Shown here: positions 4,786-11,721 of the stretch, one piece after another
How the letters are laid out: each line of letters starts with the position of its first letter
Position numbering within the stretch: position 1 is the first letter of the stretch
Assembly (NCBI GenBank): GCA_964455685.1
Contig: CAYVZE010000075.1
Span: 1-11,721 of the forward strand
DNA length: 11,721 nt
From: ZC4RG30 sp964455685
GTDB lineage: Bacteria; Pseudomonadota; Gammaproteobacteria; Steroidobacterales; Steroidobacteraceae
Direction: 5' to 3'
Translations under genes and position numbers: made by a program
The notes under the pieces: generated by a model
What the model was told of the DNA's origin: nothing
The model's input: the letters and a program-made list of their open reading frames with translations, nothing else
The model's database searches: none

Positions 4786-6870
4786 GTGCGCGCCCTCCCG
4801 AAGACCCGGACTGGAAACGGATTGCTTCCGGCCGTCTGCCTCGGAATCGCGCTGCTGATCATCAGCCTTGCCAGGCTCACCTTCGACCAGGCCGGCACCA
4901 CCTTCAATATCGACATCGTGCGCAACACGATGGGCGCCCCCCTCTGGCGCACCCGACTAGGATTCAACTTCGCCGTCTTTGCGGCCGGACTGACCGCCCT
5001 CCACATCGCCCTGGGGCTTTGTTGCTGGTTCCTGGCGCGGGCCAGCCAGCTGGCATTCCCGGCGGTGCCGGCCACCCGCACCCAGTGGACAGCGCTCTGG
5101 TTCATCGCCGCTGCGGGATGGGTGCTGCTCGCCAACGCCGCCCTCTTCCCGGCTTCCTCGCTGGGCGAGCCCTACCACGAGCTTGCCAGCCAGGACCTCG
5201 CGGACATGCCGCTGTTTGCGTTGCTGGGCACGCTGCTTGCCGTCGCCGTCGCGCTCACCGCGCTGCTCGCGACCTACCGCACCCGAAGCTACAGGGTGGC
5301 GGTAGCCAGCACCATTGTCATCGCGGGATGCACTGGCCTGCTGGCCTGGCAGGACAGGCCGGGAATGTCCTCGCCACCCGGTGCCCCGAACATCATCTTC
5401 CTCGGCATCGATTCCCTGCGCCCCGACTTCATCGACGCGGAAACCACGCCCAACCTCCACGCCTTCATGGAGGGCTCGATCCGGTTCAATGACACCGTCA
5501 CTCCCCTGGCGCGCACCTTCCCGTCCTGGATTTCCATCCTGACCGGACGCCACCCGCACACCACGGGCGCGCTGATGAACCTGCTGCCCCGGGAGAACAT
5601 CCGGACCGGTGCGACGCTGCCCCAGCTGCTCCGCGACCACGGATACGTGACGTACTACGCCACCGACGAAACCCGCTTCGCGAACATCGACGAAAGCTTC
5701 GGATTCGACAGGGTGCTCACACCGGGCATGGGCGGCAGCGATTTCCTGTTGTCACGGCTGGCCGACACGCCGCTGTCCAACCTGCTGGTGAACACGCGGC
5801 TCGGCGGGTGGCTGTTCCCGCACATCCACACCAACCGCGCCGCCCACCTGGTGTACGACCCTGACTCGTTCATCGACAGGCTCCGCAGGGGAATCACCGC
5901 CGCGCGCCCGGTATTCCTCGCCGCCCACCTGACACTGCCCCACTGGCCCTTCACCTGGGCCCGCTCCAACAGCAAGGGAGCATCCTACGCCGCGCAGTAT
6001 GGCCACGCCGTCATCAGGACCGACGCGCAGTTCGGGGAATTGGTCCGCGTCCTGGAGGACGCAGGGGTGCTGCAGAACGCCATCGTCGTGCTGCTCTCCG
6101 ACCACGGCGAGGCGCTGGGGCCGGACGATTTCCTGTCCGGGGCGTTTCCGTTGCAAACCCGGGAGGCCACGTCCTTCCAGCAGTGGGGACATGGGACCAG
6201 CGTGTTTTCGCCATCGCAGTACCGGGTGGTGCTGGCCTTTCGCGGCTTCGGTGACGGCGCGAAGTCGCTGGGGCCTGCTTCCGGCCGGGAGGCTCCCGTG
6301 TCGCTGCTGGACGTGGCGCCGACCATCCTCGACCTGCTCGGCCTCGACTCCACCGAGGAGTTCGACGGTAAGAGCCTCGCGGCGATGCTCGAGAGTAGCG
6401 GCGGCGCTGGGGTGCCGGATGACCGAATCCGCTTCACCGAGAGCGAGTACAACCCGCAGGGCTTCAACCCTGCCGACTTCACCACCAGCCAGCTCGTCTC
6501 AGCCGCCCGCATCTATCGGCTCGACCCCTCGACGGACCGCGTAACGGTGCGACCCGACATGCTCGGGTCCATCATGTCCTCGCGCCAGTACGCCGCCCTG
6601 CTGGGCAACAGGGCCATGGGCGCGGCAGTACCTGGAATCCGGGAGGACGGCCGGCACGAGTTCATCTTCGTGCCGCTCATCGAGGGTCACGCGGACACGG
6701 CCAGCGACGCGGAGCGTCTAAGGAAGGCCATCCAGCAGCGGTTTGGCATCGAACTCGGGCCGACCATCCTCAGGCCCGCGCACGCACCTGAGCAAGACCG
6801 GCAGCAAGCAGGCCCGCAAACACGCCTGCAAGCAGCAGCGGGACGAGGTGATACATCGTCTGGTCGATGA
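4786..6870 (+). CDS. Membrane-anchored alkaline-phosphatase-superfamily transferase ('sulfatase' family)
   Basis: The 694-residue product has five hydrophobic helices (about 14-30, 60-82, 101-122, 142-163, 170-187) and then a large periplasmic domain. LtaS and EptA/PptA phosphotransferases share this layout. Superfamily metal and catalytic sites appear in order: D209 in FLGIDS, T244 in ARTFPSWISILTG, H381 and H386 in HLTLPHW, D439-H440 in LLSDHGEA, and H469 in WGHG. The nucleophile position is Thr within TFPS, not the Cys or Ser of the CxPSR motif of true formylglycine sulfatases, so phosphoryl transfer or phosphodiester cleavage is more likely than sulfate-ester hydrolysis. The GTG start is supported by GGAG 8 nt upstream. 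The last 33 or so residues run antisense through the end of the neighbouring ligase gene and look unstructured. Its place right after pilA suggests pilin modification, though LPS or another glycan could be the substrate. Confidence 0.85.
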   Translation: MRALPKTRTGNGLLPAVCLGIALLIISLARLTFDQAGTTFNIDIVRNTMGAPLWRTRLGFNFAVFAAGLTALHIALGLCCWFLARASQLAFPAVPATRTQWTALWFIAAAGWVLLANAALFPASSLGEPYHELASQDLADMPLFALLGTLLAVAVALTALLATYRTRSYRVAVASTIVIAGCTGLLAWQDRPGMSSPPGAPNIIFLGIDSLRPDFIDAETTPNLHAFMEGSIRFNDTVTPLARTFPSWISILTGRHPHTTGALMNLLPRENIRTGATLPQLLRDHGYVTYYATDETRFANIDESFGFDRVLTPGMGGSDFLLSRLADTPLSNLLVNTRLGGWLFPHIHTNRAAHLVYDPDSFIDRLRRGITAARPVFLAAHLTLPHWPFTWARSNSKGASYAAQYGHAVIRTDAQFGELVRVLEDAGVLQNAIVVLLSDHGEALGPDDFLSGAFPLQTREATSFQQWGHGTSVFSPSQYRVVLAFRGFGDGAKSLGPASGREAPVSLLDVAPTILDLLGLDSTEEFDGKSLAAMLESSGGAGVPDDRIRFTESEYNPQGFNPADFTTSQLVSAARIYRLDPSTDRVTVRPDMLGSIMSSRQYAALLGNRAMGAAVPGIREDGRHEFIFVPLIEGHADTASDAERLRKAIQQRFGIELGPTILRPAHAPEQDRQQAGPQTRLQAAAGRGDTSSGR

Positions 6871-8047
6871 GACTGTAGGCCAGGTACGAGGCCAGCAGGC
6901 AGCACAGCACGCGCGTCGGCTCGCTGGCCATGCAATCCGACCATAAGCGCGCAGGTCCGCCCGCGCTCCTCACCGCCGCCACGAGGACCAGCGCCAAGAA
7001 GCCGCAGCCGATGATCCCGAACTCGAGCAGCAATTGCAGCACGAAGTTATGGGCCTGCAGCGCGTGCCGGACGCAGCAACCGGAGATCCAGTAGCCCTCC
7101 GGACCACTGCCGAACAAAGGATGCTTGACGATCTGCTGGAGGGAACTCCACCAGAGCTCCAGCCTGCCGCTGTCGAAGGTTTCGTTGCCTGCGATCTGGC
7201 GTCCAACCCTGCGGAAAAGATGGGGCGATTCGAGGACTCCCCACCGGTCGAGCAACAGGACCAGCACTGCGGCGAAGGCAGCAACCAGGAGCCCATGCAG
7301 GCCGACCCGCCATCGCGCCTTCGTGAATGCCACCGCCAGCAACACGAACAGGATCCATGAAAGCGTTGCCCCTCGCGAACCCGTCATTACAAGGGCAAAG
7401 AGCCCGGCCGCGGCAAGAACGAACGCAAGCAGCCGATGTCTCCCCGGAAGCACTGCCAGACCCGTCCCGCTCACTGCCGCGAACCAGGCCAGCTCGGCGT
7501 ACTGGCGCACGTGGGCGAAGTCCCCTACGCGTATTCCCCCGTACCAGAACTCCGCCTCGTAATCACGAATCCAGAGGATGGCGCCAACCAGGTGAGGCAG
7601 GTGCACCACGCCCACGACGATGAGCAACGTCGCCAGCGGCAAGGCCGGCGCCCGCCGGTAGAGCAGGTAGACAAGCGTTCCCAGCAAGGCGATAACCAAG
7701 TACAGGCCCAACCGCAGCAGGGATCGATCGATGTCCCCTGAAAGGACGACCGAAATGGCGGCGGAGACCCCGAAGGCAGCCATCGCGAGTGCAACAGGCT
7801 TCGGGATGGAAATGCCGATCCCCTTGGTGCGCAGGACCACGAGGGGGACCACGACCAGCACGGCGATGCTGACGACCACCCTGTGCATGGTGGTCCACGG
7901 CGAGAGCGAGTGCTCCCTGATGACGAGCGACACCAGCAATCCCAGCAGGGCAGGAACCAGGTAATCCCGCACCGCAGCCGCCCCGCCTTTGCGGGCGAGC
8001 TCCTCGCCGTTGCTGGCGTCCACGCGGGACAGGGGCTGCTGCGACAT
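6770..8047 (-). CDS. O-antigen ligase family (Wzy_C) membrane protein, possible pilin O-glycosyltransferase
   Basis: Polytopic protein of 425 residues with about 11-12 hydrophobic helices. The Wzy_C signature is clear: MTGSRGATL around 221-229, then SGRLELW (293-299), HPLFGSGPEGY (309-319) and AHNFVLQLLLEFGIIG with H333. That His matches the essential periplasmic His of WaaL and PglL. Such enzymes transfer lipid-linked glycans to lipid A core (WaaL), to a growing polymer (Wzy) or to pilin (TfpO, PglL). Location between pilA and pilB favours pilin, but domain sequence alone does not decide. The ATG at 8047 (MSQQ...) is chosen because it leaves room for promoters toward the divergent gene. An ATG at 8110 has a GGAGG-like site about 10 nt upstream but would leave 5 bp between the two start codons. 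The 3' end overlaps the convergent transferase gene by 101 bp. Confidence 0.85.
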   Translation of the reverse strand: MSQQPLSRVDASNGEELARKGGAAAVRDYLVPALLGLLVSLVIREHSLSPWTTMHRVVVSIAVLVVVPLVVLRTKGIGISIPKPVALAMAAFGVSAAISVVLSGDIDRSLLRLGLYLVIALLGTLVYLLYRRAPALPLATLLIVVGVVHLPHLVGAILWIRDYEAEFWYGGIRVGDFAHVRQYAELAWFAAVSGTGLAVLPGRHRLLAFVLAAAGLFALVMTGSRGATLSWILFVLLAVAFTKARWRVGLHGLLVAAFAAVLVLLLDRWGVLESPHLFRRVGRQIAGNETFDSGRLELWWSSLQQIVKHPLFGSGPEGYWISGCCVRHALQAHNFVLQLLLEFGIIGCGFLALVLVAAVRSAGGPARLWSDCMASEPTRVLCCLLASYLAYSLIDQTMYHLVPLLLAGVFAGLLAAGLAQVRARA

Positions 8048-8115
8048 GGGCGTATATTCTGTCGCATACGGCATGCCCGGAAGGCACGGGCTCACAGATT
8101 CCGCACGCATTCCCT

Positions 8116-8799
8116 ATGGCCCTCCCACTCAAGTACGTTTTTCGCGCAACTGCTCTGATTACCCTCCTCGCCGCTGCGTCTCTGGCCGCGGCGCGTGGCT
8201 ACGACGTGCCGGCCGCAGTGGAGCAGGTTCTTTCTGCAGTAAGGGATGCCGGACCAGCCGGCTTTTTCCTCGCGATGGCCGTACTGCCCGCCGCCGGCGT
8301 CCCCCTTTCGTTCTTCACGCTGGCCGCGGGTCCGGTGTTCGGCCCCACCTTGGGCATGCCGCAGGTGTTGCTGTTCTCGGCTTCCGCGATCGCTGCAAAC
8401 ATGGCCCTGGCCTACCTTCTCGCACACCGCACATTGCGCCCGTTGCTCGTCCGTCTGTTGAGGCGCCTTGGCTACGGGATCCCATCTGCGGATGCCGGCG
8501 ACGCCGACGGACTTGCGTTGCTCCTTCGCGTCACGCCCGGCATTCCCTTTGCCGTGCAGAACTACATGCTGGGGCTGGCTGCAGTGCCCTTCGGCCGATA
8601 CATGCTCGTTTCCTGCCTCGTCGCCTTCCCGCTCAATGCAGCCATCGTCGTGTTCGGCAGTGCCCTGCTCCAGGGCCCAGGCCGCACCGCGGCGCTGGCC
8701 CTGATGCTGATGCTGGCCGTGATGGCGGCTGTACGGCTGCTGCGCAGGCGGCTGGTGCAGAAAGTTCAGCCCGCCGAGAAGGACCGGTTCGGCACCTGA
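8116..8799 (+). CDS. VTT-domain (TVP38/TMEM64, DedA-like) membrane protein
   Basis: The 227-residue, very hydrophobic protein belongs to the SNARE_assoc/VTT family. It carries the reentrant-loop style segment AAGVPLSFFTLAAGPVFGP (59-77) and the hallmark LLRVTPGIPFAVQNYMLGL (136-154), ending in a TM helix and a basic tail (RLLRRRLVQK). DedA/VTT proteins are linked to lipid-carrier or phospholipid flipping across membranes, but the substrate of this subgroup cannot be read from sequence. The start is not certain, because no Shine-Dalgarno is visible before the ATG at 8116. It is divergent from the O-antigen-ligase-like gene. If it recycles undecaprenyl phosphate it would suit a glycan-transfer locus, but this is speculative. 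Third-position base use looks more mixed than in pilB. Confidence 0.8.
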   Translation: MALPLKYVFRATALITLLAAASLAAARGYDVPAAVEQVLSAVRDAGPAGFFLAMAVLPAAGVPLSFFTLAAGPVFGPTLGMPQVLLFSASAIAANMALAYLLAHRTLRPLLVRLLRRLGYGIPSADAGDADGLALLLRVTPGIPFAVQNYMLGLAAVPFGRYMLVSCLVAFPLNAAIVVFGSALLQGPGRTAALALMLMLAVMAAVRLLRRRLVQKVQPAEKDRFGT

Positions 8800-9067
8800 G
8801 AGGCGTCCCGGGCGGTGCCCCGGAAGCCGCCAGCCGACCTGTGGGAGGCGTTCCGGCTATTCGCGCTCCACGCCACTGGTAGAGGTCACAATACGCCTCG
8901 GCCCCACAGCCCCCCCCGAAGCGCGATCAAGGCGAACTGCGAGGCCAGTCACGCCCCTTCCCGGACCGCCATGCCACCATCGCCGAAGCAATTTGACAGT
9001 TGCAGCGTACCGGACCTCCACTAGACTTTGACATATCCACGGCCCCGCGACCCCGATTGCCAGCCCA
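8800..9067 (+). other. Non-coding stretch before pilB
   Basis: I see no credible gene or strong terminator here. It contains short GC-rich inverted repeats near 8810-8830, a run of eight C (8910-8917), and TTTGACA twice, 35 bp apart (8992-8998 and 9027-9033). TTGACA is the sigma-70 -35 consensus, but no -10 box lies at 16-18 bp from either copy. A pilB promoter probably lies here but cannot be pinpointed. Confidence 0.4.
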
Positions 9068-10828
<1,761 letters not shown>

Positions 10829-10837
10829 GGGAAACCC

Positions 10838-11721
10838 ATGGCTCATTCCTCCTCAGCCATTCGCGAGGTCAAGCGCGACATCCCCTTCCTGTGGGAAGGC
10901 AAGGACAAGCGCGGCAAGGTGGTGAAGGGCAAGACGCTGGCCAAGGACGAGGTCGCGCTGCGCGCGATGCTGCGCCAGCAGGGTGTCGCCCCGAGTCGCA
11001 TCAAGAAGCAGGCCGTGCGCACCGGCGGCAAGATCAGGCCCGGCGACATCGCCGTGTTCAGCCGCCAGCTGGCCACCATGATGGCCGCGGGCATCCCGCT
11101 GGTGCAGTCCTTCGACATCGTCGGCGCGGGTCACGAGAACCCCGCGATGCAGAAGCTGATCCTCGACATCAAGGCCGACGTCGAGGGCGGCATGTCGCTG
11201 CACGAGGCGCTGGGCAAGCGTCCGCTGTACTTCGACGACCTGTTCGTGAACCTGGTGGAGGCCGGCGAGCAGGCCGGTGCGCTCGAGACCCTGCTCGACA
11301 AGATCGCCACCTACAAGGAAAAGACCGAGGCACTAAAGGCCAAGGTCAAGAAGGCCCTGTTCTACCCCGCCGCGGTGCTGGTGGTGGCGATCATCGTGAC
11401 GGTCATCCTGCTGATCTTCGTGATCCCGCAGTTCGAGGAGCTTTTCCGCGGCTTCGGTGCCGACCTGCCAGCGTTCACGCAGATGGTCATCAACCTGTCC
11501 AAGTTCGTGCAGAGCAAGGGCATCTTGCTGGGCCTGGGAGTGGGCGCGGCGGTGGCCGCGTTCATGTACTTCCACAAGCGCTCGCGCAGGTTCCGCGAAG
11601 TGCTCGACCGGTTGACGCTGAGGCTGCCGGTGATCGGCCCGATCATGCACAAGTCGGCCATCGCCCGCTTCGCGCGCACGCTGTCGACCATGTTCGCCGC
11701 CGGCGTGCCGCTGGTGGAGGC
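10838..11721 (+). CDS. pilC: Type IV pilus inner-membrane platform protein PilC, 3' end cut by the window
   Basis: Inner-membrane protein that couples the PilB and PilT motors to pilin assembly. The first 294 codons of an expected total of about 410-420 are present, and the frame is open to the window edge. A short N-terminal part (FLWEGKDKRGKVVKG) leads into the first T2SSF domain, about 70-195, which starts VFSRQLATMMAAGIPLVQ and includes LVEAGEQAGAL (139-149). Hydrophobic helices lie at about 175-197 and 229-246. The second T2SSF domain begins at about 277 (ARFARTLSTMFAAGVPLVE), mirroring the first. AAGGGA before the ATG gives a good ribosome binding site at about 6 nt. The start is 9 nt after the pilB stop, so the two genes are cotranscribed. 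A prepilin peptidase gene pilD would be expected next, outside the window. Confidence 0.96.
   Translation, partial: MAHSSSAIREVKRDIPFLWEGKDKRGKVVKGKTLAKDEVALRAMLRQQGVAPSRIKKQAVRTGGKIRPGDIAVFSRQLATMMAAGIPLVQSFDIVGAGHENPAMQKLILDIKADVEGGMSLHEALGKRPLYFDDLFVNLVEAGEQAGALETLLDKIATYKEKTEALKAKVKKALFYPAAVLVVAIIVTVILLIFVIPQFEELFRGFGADLPAFTQMVINLSKFVQSKGILLGLGVGAAVAAFMYFHKRSRRFREVLDRLTLRLPVIGPIMHKSAIARFARTLSTMFAAGVPLVE

Noticed and set aside
8910..8917. A run of eight C before pilB as a phase-variation tract.
   Set aside because: It lies outside any reading frame and is not placed between promoter elements that could be identified; a run this short is ordinary in such GC-rich DNA.
8993..9033. TTGACA twice as -35 boxes of a pilB sigma-70 promoter.
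   Set aside because: No -10-like hexamer lies 16-18 bp downstream of either; TAGACT is 23 bp from the first.

Overview
The window is high-GC bacterial chromosome, tightly packed, with housekeeping and type IV pilus genes typical of a gammaproteobacterium. The gene content and the style of the prs, rplY, PilB and PilA products suggest the Xanthomonadales (Lysobacterales). That placement is by recollection of family sequences and was not searched.

Left block (1-3423, all minus strand): prs (PRPP synthase), rplY (long Ctc-type ribosomal protein L25), pth (peptidyl-tRNA hydrolase) and ychF (OLA1-type ATPase, lacking only its last base and stop codon). They form one operon-like row read from a near-consensus sigma-70 promoter at 3492-3465. 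Its -35 box lies in a 20-bp perfect palindrome. The ispE and tRNA-Gln genes that often precede prs in gammaproteobacteria are absent here.

Middle non-coding block (3424-4086): this region holds the prs promoter and several perfect hairpins. A strong intrinsic terminator points to the minus strand with no protein gene feeding it, which suggests a structured small RNA. On the plus side there are a TGTGACG-type dyad array, a TCCGGAAAAC direct repeat and a sigma-54 (-24/-12) promoter for pilA.

Pilus block (4087-11721): pilA (major type IV pilin) ends in a strong terminator. It is followed by a 5-TM alkaline-phosphatase-superfamily enzyme usually labelled 'sulfatase', whose nucleophile is Thr. 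Next comes a convergent O-antigen-ligase/O-oligosaccharyltransferase-like membrane protein, then a divergent VTT/DedA-like membrane protein, then pilB and the start of pilC. PilB is the extension ATPase and PilC the platform protein.

The main idea from the context is that the two membrane enzymes between pilA and pilB covalently decorate the pilin. The first would act as a phospho-group transferase resembling neisserial PptA/PptB, and the second as a glycosyl transferase resembling TfpO/PglL. This is an inference from location and domain type. Either enzyme could instead act on lipopolysaccharide or another envelope polymer.
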